A stretch of 37,941 bases of DNA from a virus: the IMG/VR virus record IMGVR_UViG_3300044798_000675, positions 1-37,941 of that record, one strand, 5' to 3'. Both the position numbers and the translations under genes were made by a program. The notes under the pieces are model-generated. The model made no database searches and was not told the DNA's origin. It saw only the letters and a program-made list of their open reading frames with translations. This document shows positions 13,422 to 21,017 of the stretch, in pieces (within the stretch, counting starts at the first letter, position 1; each line of letters opens with the position of its first letter).

Positions 13422-15352
13422 TCGCGACCGCTGCCGGTGTACGATTCCGCGCGTTCGTCCGGTCCTTCTTTCGCTACGAAGAACGCCTCACGCCCTCGCA
13501 ATGGGTCGAACGCCATGTGCGGTTGCCTCCCGGCAAACAGGAGACGGAGCCCGGCCGGGTCAGTTTCAAAACGCGGCCCCATCTGCGCGAGCCATTGGAC
13601 AGCTTCGCGGACCCCACACTCACGGATATCGTGATCGTCAGTTATACGCGCGGCGGCAAGACATTCGTGTTGCGCATGGTATTCTGCTGGTCGGTCGCCG
13701 GCGATCCTGCGCCCATGCTTTGGATCGATATCGATGAGGATAAGGCCAAGGACATATCTAAAAAAGAGATCCAGCCGCTCATCGAATACAATGAATGCCT
13801 GCGGGCCCGGAAGCCTGCCAATCGCCACAATTTCACGGATCTGCGCATGCTCTTTCCGGCGGCTGCCTTTACCATGGGTGGTGGTCAGGCCGTCAGCCAG
13901 GTGGCCGGCGATAACGTCAAGCGCATCCTCGGCAACGAACTCGATAAATGGCACGGGAAAACCGACAAGGAGGCTTCAATCCCCGAGCTCGCTCGCCACC
14001 GCACGGAGAGCTTCGATGACGAGCGCAAACATGGCTGGGGCTGCACGCCGACGATCGAGGAAATGCCCACCTGGCAATATCACAACCGCGGTGATCAGCG
14101 CCGTTGGTTTGGCCCCTGTCCGCGCTGTGGCACATTTCAGCAACTTGTCTGGCGCGATGAAACCACCGGCGCCGGCGTCGTCTGGGATCCGCAGGCAAGA
14201 ATAGCCTCTGGCAAATGGGATTTCGCCCGCGTCAAGGCCTCCGCGCGTTATTCTTGCGTCAATACCGCCTGCACCGCGCACGATTCTGATGGTACTCGCG
14301 GCACCGGTCTCAATGACGACGAACGCCGCGCCCTTATCCAGGATGAGCGTGCTCACTGGCGCCCCACGGCTATCGGCCAGCCTGGCTGGCGTTCCTACCA
14401 GTTCAACGGCCTCTATGGGCCGAAGAAATCCAACAACTGCGGCGAACTTGCCGTCGATTTCCTCTCCGCGCGCACGACCGGCTTTTATGCGGACCGGCAG
14501 GATTTCTGGAATTCCCGCATGGGCCTGCCCTGGCGCGATGAAATTACCCTCATCACCGCCAAAAAATTTGCGGACCGCGAGAAATCGCCTGGCGGCCAGA
14601 GCTATCTGCGTGGCGAGATGCCCGCCGGCTGGCGCCCCAACGTCGTCATCATCGGCGCCGACGTGCAGGCCAACCGCCTGCCCTATGTTGTGGCCGCGGC
14701 CGACTGGGCCGGCAATGCCTGTACTATTGATCACGGTGATGCCCCCACCTGGAAGGACCTGGAACAGGTGCAGAACGATTACCGCAAGCTCGGCGCCACT
14801 TCCTACGTCATCATCGATATCAATTATGAGGATCGCCGCGCCGAAACGCTCGAGCAGATCTATTTCCGGCGCGACCGCGGCTGGTATGGCGCCGAGGGCG
14901 TCGAGTTCGCCCGGGATCTCGTGCGCCTCGAGCACGCGAACGTTTACGCCGGCGGCAAACTCCAGGGCAAACGCGAGGATGAGCAACATAAGATCGTCAA
15001 GCTCGTCATCTCGACCTACCAGTTCAAGGTCGAGCTCGAGAAGCGGTTCGCCGGCAAGATCGCCAACTGGTTTTCCTACCAGCTCCCGCTTGCGGCCGAG
15101 GACCGGGAACGTGAAGAGCAGGCCGACTACTATGCGCAGCTCCTCGACGAACGCCGCGTGCCGCGCCGGATCCGCATCTCGGGCAAGCCGCCGTTCGAAT
15201 TCAAGGCCCGCACAAAAAACAACCATTTCTTCGACGGCTGGGTCTACATCCTCGCGCTTTTCTGGGTGCTGCAAAAGAAGCACAGCTTCGCCGCCCGCAA
15301 GCGCCTCGCCGCGGCCGGCGAGACGCGCAAGGTCATCGAGGTCAAACGATGA
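13418..15352 (+). CDS. Terminase large subunit, lambda gpA family
   Basis: The 644-residue packaging motor and nuclease belongs to the GpA group. The N-terminus has the conserved PSQWVERHVRLPPGKQ opening. Walker A is SYTRGGKT with Lys81. A zinc-ribbon-like pair of cysteine motifs (CPRC near residue 235, then CVNTAC) lies between ATPase and nuclease. The nuclease domain starts at IIGADVQANRLPYVV, whose Asp is the expected metal ligand. It cuts and translocates phage DNA into proheads. The overlap with the HAD gene (ATGA) and GGAGG upstream support the start at 13418. Confidence 0.92.
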   Translation: MIATAAGVRFRAFVRSFFRYEERLTPSQWVERHVRLPPGKQETEPGRVSFKTRPHLREPLDSFADPTLTDIVIVSYTRGGKTFVLRMVFCWSVAGDPAPMLWIDIDEDKAKDISKKEIQPLIEYNECLRARKPANRHNFTDLRMLFPAAAFTMGGGQAVSQVAGDNVKRILGNELDKWHGKTDKEASIPELARHRTESFDDERKHGWGCTPTIEEMPTWQYHNRGDQRRWFGPCPRCGTFQQLVWRDETTGAGVVWDPQARIASGKWDFARVKASARYSCVNTACTAHDSDGTRGTGLNDDERRALIQDERAHWRPTAIGQPGWRSYQFNGLYGPKKSNNCGELAVDFLSARTTGFYADRQDFWNSRMGLPWRDEITLITAKKFADREKSPGGQSYLRGEMPAGWRPNVVIIGADVQANRLPYVVAAADWAGNACTIDHGDAPTWKDLEQVQNDYRKLGATSYVIIDINYEDRRAETLEQIYFRRDRGWYGAEGVEFARDLVRLEHANVYAGGKLQGKREDEQHKIVKLVISTYQFKVELEKRFAGKIANWFSYQLPLAAEDREREEQADYYAQLLDERRVPRRIRISGKPPFEFKARTKNNHFFDGWVYILALFWVLQKKHSFAARKRLAAAGETRKVIEVKR

Positions 15353-15356
15353 TTGA

Positions 15357-15608
15357 ATGAATACGATGAATCTCTACACCGCACTTTCGATTATCCGCAG
15401 TTGCGCAGTAGCTTCACAGCAGGCTCGATCACCTCAGTTTCTGACTGCGCTCAAGGTGATCGATAGGAAACTCGTTGGCTTAGAACGTAAGCGGGCATGG
15501 CGAAATTCACCAGGAGGCACTATCCCACGCCATATGTTTGAACCCCGCCAAACGATACCCGACTGCGCTGCAATCGTCGGGACGGAGATACCTGTCCCCA
15601 AGGGATAA
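15357..15608 (+). CDS. Possible small protein in the terminase-connector gap
   Basis: An 83-residue frame starts four bases after the large terminase stop. The first 48 residues look helical (YTALSIIRSCAVASQQARSP) and could be a real short protein. The rest reads poorly (Pro/Arg, little pattern). It is richer in A/T than its neighbours, and its 3' part overlaps mutually exclusive hairpins (15558-15598), so the whole 15353-15679 gap may be an insert or a regulatory leader. No family is recognised. Confidence 0.3.
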   Translation: MNTMNLYTALSIIRSCAVASQQARSPQFLTALKVIDRKLVGLERKRAWRNSPGGTIPRHMFEPRQTIPDCAAIVGTEIPVPKG

Positions 15609-15624
15609 TCGCCTAATCGAATGA

Positions 15625-15651
15625 ACGTCGGCATATGACGGTATGACGGCA
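15625..15651 (+). repeat. Three tandem words related to the 11440 inverted repeat
   Basis: ACGTCGGCAT, ATGACGGTAT and TGACGGCA follow one another at 8-10 base spacing. The same words, in nearly the same order, build the arms of the inverted repeat at 11440/11668. The array lies just upstream of the second late-module motif (15655). A binding array for one phage protein at both places is likely. Confidence 0.6.
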
Positions 15652-15654
15652 CAC

Positions 15655-15673
15655 GGTTCATCCCGCGCCCCTT
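15655..15673 (+). promoter_or_regulatory. Late-module motif, copy 2 (before gpW-like gene)
   Basis: GGTTCATCCCGCGCCCCTT, identical over all 19 bases to the copy at 18195. It ends six bases before the ATG at 15680, too close for a normal promoter of that gene's leadered mRNA. A translation-start signal or operator is therefore also possible. Confidence 0.5.
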
Positions 15674-15679
15674 TAGTGT

Positions 15680-15946
15680 ATGCCCACAGACACCGGCGGC
15701 GAAACCATCGGCGAGCGGCTCACCCGTCTGCGCGCCGAGCTGACGCGCGTGCGCGCCACCATCGCGCGCCACGAGACCAGCGGCGCCTCCTTCAACATTT
15801 CCGGCACGGAGGTCACCCAGATCTCCTACGAGCGCGCCCTGACGCGCGCCGAGCGCCTTGAAACCCAGATTGCCGGCCTCGAGGCCCGCCTGGCCGGCAG
15901 CACGGCGCGGCCCGGCCTGGCCCAGCTCGCCAACAAGCTCGATTGA
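15680..15946 (+). CDS. gpW-like head-tail connector (putative)
   Basis: An 88-residue, two-helix protein with a central beta hairpin (ASFNISGTEVTQISYERALT) flanked by charged helices, ending in a coil. In size, form and position between large terminase and portal it resembles lambda gpW, which closes the packaged head and joins the tail. It has no Shine-Dalgarno; the late-module motif stands directly before the ATG. Confidence 0.65.
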   Translation: MPTDTGGETIGERLTRLRAELTRVRATIARHETSGASFNISGTEVTQISYERALTRAERLETQIAGLEARLAGSTARPGLAQLANKLD

Positions 15947-15951
15947 CCGCC

Positions 15952-17481
15952 ATGCCCGCCGCCCTTTCCCAGCCCCGCAAGGTCATCAATCTCACGGCGT
16001 ATTACGACGCCGCCGAGACCACGAGCAAGGGACGCGACTGGGGCTACTTCACGGCGGCCATCTCCGAGGATTTCTATTTCCAATCCGGCACCCGCCTGCT
16101 CGCGCTGGGCCGGCTGCGGCGCGAGGTCCGCAACAACCCTTATCTGGCCGGCCTCGTCAACAAGTACCCCGAGGCCATCGGCTCCTCCAATCTCCGCTCC
16201 CGCACCTCGTCGCGCGAATACAACGCGAAAAAGGACCTCTGGTGGTTCCGCTGGAAGAAGCGGGTCACCAACACCGGCGATTCCCTCCGCACCCTGGAGG
16301 ACATCGTCAAGAGTGAGCTGCTCGTGGCCGGCGAGATTTTCCTGGTCTACCTGACCAACGGCAAGGTTCAGGCCATCCCGTCCGAATACTGCGGCACGCC
16401 CTACGGCGGCGGCCTCCCGGGCGAGGTCAACGGCATTCAGCGCGCGGGTGGCACCATCATCGCCTACCGCTTCGGCCAGATGGAAGCCACCGGGCTCATC
16501 AACTACGCCAACAGCACGGTCATCAATGCGCGCTATGTGCTCCATATCTATGCCAAGGACCGCGTGCTGATGGGCCGCGGCCTGCCCGGCCTGCTGTCGT
16601 CGCTACCCACGGCGCGCGATCTCTACGAGATCACCCGCTCCAAGACCAAGCAGATCAAGGACGCCAACAGCATCTCCGGCTGGATCGAAAAGCAAGGTGG
16701 CGCTGCATTTTTACAGGGGCTGGCCGCCGCGGAAAAGGACGAAAACACCGGCGAGCCCATCAAGGAAGAATCGACCGCCCCGGCTGAGAGCGTCAGCACC
16801 ACCGGCCCGGTCGTCGTCGAACTCAAGCCCGGCACCTTTATCGCGCTGGAACCCGGCGAGAAACTCAGTCAGCTCATGTCGCAGTACCAGGCGAGCGACT
16901 ACAAGGAGCTGATCATGCTGATGCTGCACGCCATCAGCTCGCCCGTCGGCCTGCCGGTCGAACTCTGGTTCTCCGGCCTCGGCGACGTCAACTACTCCGG
17001 CTTCAAGGGTCTCGGCACGCAATGGAACGCCCGCCGGCGCGCCGTCATCGCCTTTCTCGAGGAGCAGTTCCTCAACCCACTTCAATTCTGGCGCGTCTCC
17101 AAGGCGGCCAATGAGGGCGATCTCCCGCCCAACCCTGACAACGATGACGATCTCATCGACTGGCGCTGGCGCCGCACCGCCGTGCTCGATGAGGAGAAGG
17201 CCGCCAAGTCCAACCAGGTCCGCCTCACCACCGGCGAATACTCGCTCGCCGATATCTGGGAGGAGGAAGGCCGCTACGCCGAGGAGGTCTTTGCCGAGCG
17301 CCGCCAACTCTGGATCAAGCTGCAGATCGCCGCCGGCAATCTCCAGGAAGGCGCCAACACCGACAAAATCATCGTGCCGGAGATCTTCCTGCTGCGCGGC
17401 CTGCTCCCGGGCGAGTCCGCCGCCACTCCCTCGCCCGCCACCGATCCGGTTCCCGATCGTTCCACCCAACCTGCCGCCTGA
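15952..17481 (+). CDS. Portal protein, lambda gpB family
   Basis: The 509-residue product follows the terminase and gpW-like genes, as in lambda. Typical blocks are a start region with LRREVRNNPYLAGLVNKYPE, a central VAGEIFLVYLTNGKVQAIPS strand region, and the conserved ELIMLMLHAISSPVGLPVEL and VNYSGFKGL stretch, where gpB-type portals have their wing and stem helices. The portal forms the dodecameric DNA channel of the capsid. I prefer the ATG at 15952 over an in-frame TTG at 15943 that overlaps the preceding stop. The C-terminus is Pro/Ala/Thr-rich. Confidence 0.88.
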   Translation: MPAALSQPRKVINLTAYYDAAETTSKGRDWGYFTAAISEDFYFQSGTRLLALGRLRREVRNNPYLAGLVNKYPEAIGSSNLRSRTSSREYNAKKDLWWFRWKKRVTNTGDSLRTLEDIVKSELLVAGEIFLVYLTNGKVQAIPSEYCGTPYGGGLPGEVNGIQRAGGTIIAYRFGQMEATGLINYANSTVINARYVLHIYAKDRVLMGRGLPGLLSSLPTARDLYEITRSKTKQIKDANSISGWIEKQGGAAFLQGLAAAEKDENTGEPIKEESTAPAESVSTTGPVVVELKPGTFIALEPGEKLSQLMSQYQASDYKELIMLMLHAISSPVGLPVELWFSGLGDVNYSGFKGLGTQWNARRRAVIAFLEEQFLNPLQFWRVSKAANEGDLPPNPDNDDDLIDWRWRRTAVLDEEKAAKSNQVRLTTGEYSLADIWEEEGRYAEEVFAERRQLWIKLQIAAGNLQEGANTDKIIVPEIFLLRGLLPGESAATPSPATDPVPDRSTQPAA

Positions 17482-17490
17482 TCCATTCTC

Positions 17491-18720
17491 ATGAAACCAT
17501 CCACCCTCCTCTCCACCCGTCTCGCCATCACTATTCCCGCCGGCTTCGATCCGACCACTGGCAAAATGCCCCCGCTGGCGCTTCTCACCATCGGAGAAGT
17601 CCTCGGGCGCGGTTATTGCATCGACGCGAAAACCCTCACCACCTGCTTCGCGGCCATCCAGGGGCATGGCGGCCGGCTCCGCGGTTACCTCACCCACAAT
17701 CACGAGGGGCCGACGCATTGGGAGGATGCCAAAGACTGCGCGGACGCCTTTTCCGAACTGAACATGGCCGGCTTTTTTTCGGCCATCGCCATCGCCAAGG
17801 AACAACTCATCGCCAGCAGCTTCGAGTTCTACGATTCGTTCAAGGAAATGTTTGCGCCGCAATACAAGCAGCTCATCGAACTCATGGCCAAGACGCCCGA
17901 CCTCTGCGGCCTGTCCATCGAGACCTGGTATTACCTCGTCTATGTCGGCACCGACGGCACCGAATACGCCGCGCTGCCCGAGGATATCGCGCTCGCCTAT
18001 AACGGCCTCCCCGCCATGCGCATCGAGGAATGTTTCGCCGCTGCCTTCGGCGCCGTGCCCGCCGCCAACCCCGGCCTCTTTGCGCGCCTCTCCGCGTTTG
18101 GCGGCAAACATGGCGGCCTCAAAAAACTCGCGCATTATCTCGCCGCTGAACTCGGCCTGCAGGCGGCTCCCGAAGAGCTGTCTGATGACAAGACGGTTCA
18201 TCCCGCGCCCCTTAATAGGAACCCTTCCACCTCTGCCTCACCTCTTATGAAAATAATCGCCGACCTCAAGGCCAAGTACGGCAACGACGACAAGCGTCTC
18301 GGCCAGGCCCTGCTCATCGTGGGCAAATCGTCCACTCTCGACACCCTCACCGTAGAAGCCGTCGAGGCCCAGATGGCCACCGCCGATCTGACCGCCGAGC
18401 GCGACACCTCCAGGGGGCAGGTCACCACGCTCACCGCCGAGCTCACCACCGCGAAGGGGCAGATCACCACGCTCACCGCGGAGCTCGCCACCGCGAAGGC
18501 CGCCACGGTCGCCCTCCAGACGCGCTTCGACGCGCTCAAGACCTCCGGCGTCGATCCGGTCGGGACCGGCGTGCCCTCCGGCGGCGCCACCGGCGCGGAA
18601 GACAATCCCTTCGTCTCCGGCAACCTCAGCGCCCAGGCCCTGCTCACCAAGTCCGATCCCGCGCGCGCCAAGGCCCTCAAGGAGGCCGCCAAAACCGCCA
18701 AGGCCGCGACCAATAAATAA
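17491..18720 (+). CDS. Prohead protease fused in frame to scaffold
   Basis: A 409-residue frame with two parts. Residues 1-235 look like a capsid maturation protease (GRLRGYLTHNHEGPTHWEDA with candidate catalytic His, then IASSFEFYDSFKEM and LCGLSIETWYYLVYVG). Residues 253-409 look like a scaffold: MKIIADLKAKYGN, then coiled coil with repeated TTLTAEL heptads, then an Ala/Lys tail. The junction holds a late-module motif and an internal ATG (18247), as in lambda C/Nu3-type nested genes where scaffold is also made alone. The exact protease clan (S49, S14-like or Mu I-like) cannot be settled by eye. The product lies between portal and capsid, as expected. Confidence 0.75.
   Translation: MKPSTLLSTRLAITIPAGFDPTTGKMPPLALLTIGEVLGRGYCIDAKTLTTCFAAIQGHGGRLRGYLTHNHEGPTHWEDAKDCADAFSELNMAGFFSAIAIAKEQLIASSFEFYDSFKEMFAPQYKQLIELMAKTPDLCGLSIETWYYLVYVGTDGTEYAALPEDIALAYNGLPAMRIEECFAAAFGAVPAANPGLFARLSAFGGKHGGLKKLAHYLAAELGLQAAPEELSDDKTVHPAPLNRNPSTSASPLMKIIADLKAKYGNDDKRLGQALLIVGKSSTLDTLTVEAVEAQMATADLTAERDTSRGQVTTLTAELTTAKGQITTLTAELATAKAATVALQTRFDALKTSGVDPVGTGVPSGGATGAEDNPFVSGNLSAQALLTKSDPARAKALKEAAKTAKAATNK
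18195..18213 (+). promoter_or_regulatory. Late-module motif, copy 3 (inside protease-scaffold ORF)
   Basis: GGTTCATCCCGCGCCCCTT again, now within coding sequence, 33 bases before the internal ATG at 18247. Finding it in the linker of a fusion gene, in front of a natural-looking N-terminus, supports separate expression of the scaffold part. Confidence 0.5.
18247..18720 (+). CDS. Scaffold protein from internal start (nested gene)
   Basis: The internal ATG would give a 157-residue scaffold: a globular N-terminus (MKIIADLKAKYGNDDKRLGQ), a coiled coil with two near-identical TLTAEL repeats at about residues 60-85, and a C-terminal helix rich in Ala and Lys that could bind capsid. A pyrimidine-rich leader stands before the ATG, as with other late genes here. 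Scaffolds made from within the protease gene are established in lambda-like phages; here it is inferred. Confidence 0.55.
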   Translation: MKIIADLKAKYGNDDKRLGQALLIVGKSSTLDTLTVEAVEAQMATADLTAERDTSRGQVTTLTAELTTAKGQITTLTAELATAKAATVALQTRFDALKTSGVDPVGTGVPSGGATGAEDNPFVSGNLSAQALLTKSDPARAKALKEAAKTAKAATNK

Positions 18721-18775
18721 CCGCCGCTTCTCCGTCACCATTCCCGCCTCACCGCAACTTCCACCCCTTCCTCTC

Positions 18776-19975
18776 ATGCGCTCTCCCTTCCGCCGTCTCG
18801 CCAAAGTTTCCCTCTTCCAGCTCTTCCAGCTTGTCGCCGCGCTCACCGTGATCGTGGCCTACAAGCTGTTCAGCGCCTCGGGCCTGCCCATGGCGCCGCT
18901 CACGCTCTGTATCGATATGACCGCGCTCACCGACCTCTGGGTCCCCGAGATCCTCACCGAAGGTCTGCGCGAACCGGTGGTCGAAAAGACCGCCTTCATC
19001 GATTCCGGCGTCGTCGCCACCGACCAGCGCTTGGTCGAGGCCGCCTCCGGACCGGGCACGGAGGTCGAGATCCCGTTCATCATTGATCCCAATCACGAGG
19101 ATCAGCTCCAGAAGGAAGACACTGCGCCCGACATGAAGAAAATGACCTCGGGCAAGCAGCGCGCGGCCATCTTCAACCGCGTCTCGCCGCTCGGCGCGAC
19201 GGCCCTCTCGGGCATCATCTCCGGCATCAAACCCGGCGGCGACGTGCTCTCCGCGCTGCTTTCGGCCGTCCAGGGTCTGCGCAAACGCCAGCGCAACCGG
19301 CTGGTCATCGCCGCGCTCGCCGGCCTGTTCGATGTCACGACCACACCGGATAACGCCACTGGCGCCTTGAAAGCGCTGCGGCTCGACAAGTTCATCGAGG
19401 CCCCCGGTGCCTCCCCGCTTGCGACCTACCTCATCGATTCCTCGATGATGCTCCAGGCCCTCGCCCTTCTCGGCGAGAACAAGGAGGTGCTCACTGGCGG
19501 CGCCGTGCTCATGCATAGCACGATCGAGGCCTCGCTCACCGACCAGGACCAGATCGACGTGGTCCGCAATTCCGAGGGTGTGATCGTGCTCCGCCAATGG
19601 AAGGGCATGAAGGTCTTCCTGTCCGACAAGCTCATCCGCGCCGGCGTTACCAACGGCAATGTCTACTACACGCTCTTCTGCGGCCTCGGCTCCATCGCCA
19701 TGGGCGACAAACCCCAGGTGGTCACCGATCTTGCGGGCGAAGTCGCCGCGCTGCAGCTCGATCAGCGCGATGTCGCCAAGAACAACGTCGCCGTCTACGA
19801 CCGCACGCGGTTCATCTGCCACCCGCAGGGCGCCAAGTGGAATCCCGGCGAGGGCGTCCCCGCCGACACCGCCGCCGGTCCGACCAACGCCGAGCTCGCC
19901 GATGACGCCAACTGGGCGCTGGGCGCGGCCAACGTCAAGAATACGCGCATCGTCTGCCTGCGCACCAACGGCTGA
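18776..19975 (+). CDS. Major capsid protein (HK97-fold, putative)
   Basis: Up to 399 residues. The core from residue 39 (MAPLTLCIDMTALTDLWVPE) has the layout of phage coat proteins: TDLWVPEILTEGLRE, then a VEAASGPGTEVEIPFI strand region, KQRAAIFNR, a long helix (ALLSAVQGLRKRQRNRLVIA), and a late VFLSDKLIRAG strand. It forms the icosahedral shell. The start is uncertain. The ATG at 18776 has the pyrimidine-rich leader typical of these late genes but adds a strongly hydrophobic 38-residue stretch (FQLFQLVAALTVIVAYKLF). The ATG at 18890 begins at the conserved core. A protease-cleaved N-terminus would reconcile both. A strong hairpin follows the stop. Confidence 0.85.
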   Translation: MRSPFRRLAKVSLFQLFQLVAALTVIVAYKLFSASGLPMAPLTLCIDMTALTDLWVPEILTEGLREPVVEKTAFIDSGVVATDQRLVEAASGPGTEVEIPFIIDPNHEDQLQKEDTAPDMKKMTSGKQRAAIFNRVSPLGATALSGIISGIKPGGDVLSALLSAVQGLRKRQRNRLVIAALAGLFDVTTTPDNATGALKALRLDKFIEAPGASPLATYLIDSSMMLQALALLGENKEVLTGGAVLMHSTIEASLTDQDQIDVVRNSEGVIVLRQWKGMKVFLSDKLIRAGVTNGNVYYTLFCGLGSIAMGDKPQVVTDLAGEVAALQLDQRDVAKNNVAVYDRTRFICHPQGAKWNPGEGVPADTAAGPTNAELADDANWALGAANVKNTRIVCLRTNG

Positions 19976-19994
19976 ATCTTTTCTCCGCCATAAG

Positions 19995-20042
19995 CCCGCC
20001 CGGGGTCGTCTCGCCCTTTCTCCGTCGAGCGCCCCGGGCGGG
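19995..20042 (+). terminator. Strong hairpin after the major capsid gene
   Basis: CCCGCCCGGGG (19995-20005) pairs perfectly with CCCCGGGCGGG (20032-20042), an 11-bp GC stem with a 26-base loop, followed by GTTT. It starts 20 bases after the capsid stop. It could be a weak intrinsic terminator or a 3'-end stabiliser that raises capsid mRNA relative to downstream genes. Confidence 0.6.
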
Positions 20043-20073
20043 GTTTCGGCAAATCCAGCAACCCTTTCCCGCC

Positions 20074-20988
20074 ATGTCTTCCATTTCGCTTCCGCGCATC
20101 GCGACCGGTAAAACCGGCGCGCGCTCCCTCAACGTCGTCATCGCCGCGATCGAGGCCGCGCTCAATGGCGTCTTGCCGGATACGGTCATTATCGCCGGCG
20201 TCACCGGCCTCCAGGATGCCCTCGACCTGAAGGCGCCGCTCGCCTCGCCCGCCCTCACCGGCAATCCCACCGTCCCCACCCAGGCCGGCGGCAATAATTC
20301 CACCCGCGCCGCCAGCACCGCGTTCGTCGCCGCGGCCGTCGCCCCCCTCGCTCCCGCTGCCAGCCCGACCTTGACCGGCGTGCCCGCCGCACCCACCGCC
20401 GATCCTGGCACCAATACCACGCAGGTCGCCAGCACCGCCTTCGTCGCTGCGGCCATCGCGCCCCTTGCGCCCGCCGCCAATCCCACCCTGACCGGCGTGC
20501 CCGCCGCACCCACCGCCGTTCTTGGCACCAATACCACGCAGATCGCCACCACCGCCTTCATCAAGGCGGCGATCGATGCTCTCCTCGCCGGAGCCCCGGG
20601 CGCCCTCGACACCCTTCACGAGCTCGCCGATGCCCTCGGCGATGACGCCAGCTACGCGGCCACGATCACCAGTGCCCTCGCGCTCAAGGCGCCGCTGGCC
20701 AATCCCGCCTTGACCGGCACGCCAACCGCACCCACCGCGGATCCCGCGACCAACAGCACGCAGCTCGCCAGCACCGCTTTCGTCAAAATCGCCGCCGATG
20801 CCGCTGCGGCCGCCAGCCAGCCCAAGACCGGCAACATTTTCGCGGTGGCCACCCTTCCCGCCGCGGCCTCGAACGTCGGCCGTGTGGTCTATTGTTCCGA
20901 CGGCAACGCCGGCGCGCCCTGCGCCGCCATCTCCGACGGCACCCATTGGAAGGTCATCGCCCTCGGCGCCACCTGCGCGATCGAGTGA
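20074..20988 (+). CDS. Repeat-rich fibre protein, likely head fibre/decoration
   Basis: The 304-residue product holds four copies of a fibre repeat of the form ALTGxPxAPTAxxGTNTTQxASTAFV, beginning near residues 52, 89, 129 and 204. Between copies 3 and 4 lies a GALDTLHELADALGDD linker of the kind seen in tail fibres. The C-terminus (TLPAAASNVGRVVYCSDGNA to GTHWKVIALGATCAIE) is a small beta domain. Such repeats are known from tail fibres and from phi29-type head fibres. Its place directly behind the capsid, far from the tail-tip genes, favours a head fibre or capsid decoration. The repeats are Ala/Thr/Pro-rich. The leader before the ATG is pyrimidine-rich with no Shine-Dalgarno. Confidence 0.75.
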   Translation: MSSISLPRIATGKTGARSLNVVIAAIEAALNGVLPDTVIIAGVTGLQDALDLKAPLASPALTGNPTVPTQAGGNNSTRAASTAFVAAAVAPLAPAASPTLTGVPAAPTADPGTNTTQVASTAFVAAAIAPLAPAANPTLTGVPAAPTAVLGTNTTQIATTAFIKAAIDALLAGAPGALDTLHELADALGDDASYAATITSALALKAPLANPALTGTPTAPTADPATNSTQLASTAFVKIAADAAAAASQPKTGNIFAVATLPAAASNVGRVVYCSDGNAGAPCAAISDGTHWKVIALGATCAIE

Positions 20989-21017
20989 TCCCTGGCCCGC
21001 TAACTACCACCCTCATC

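Noticed and set aside
13976-15283. Long leftward frame opposite the large terminase
   Set aside because: Antisense shadow of a conserved gene; no motif, and an Ala/Gly/Val/Asp bias typical of such shadows.
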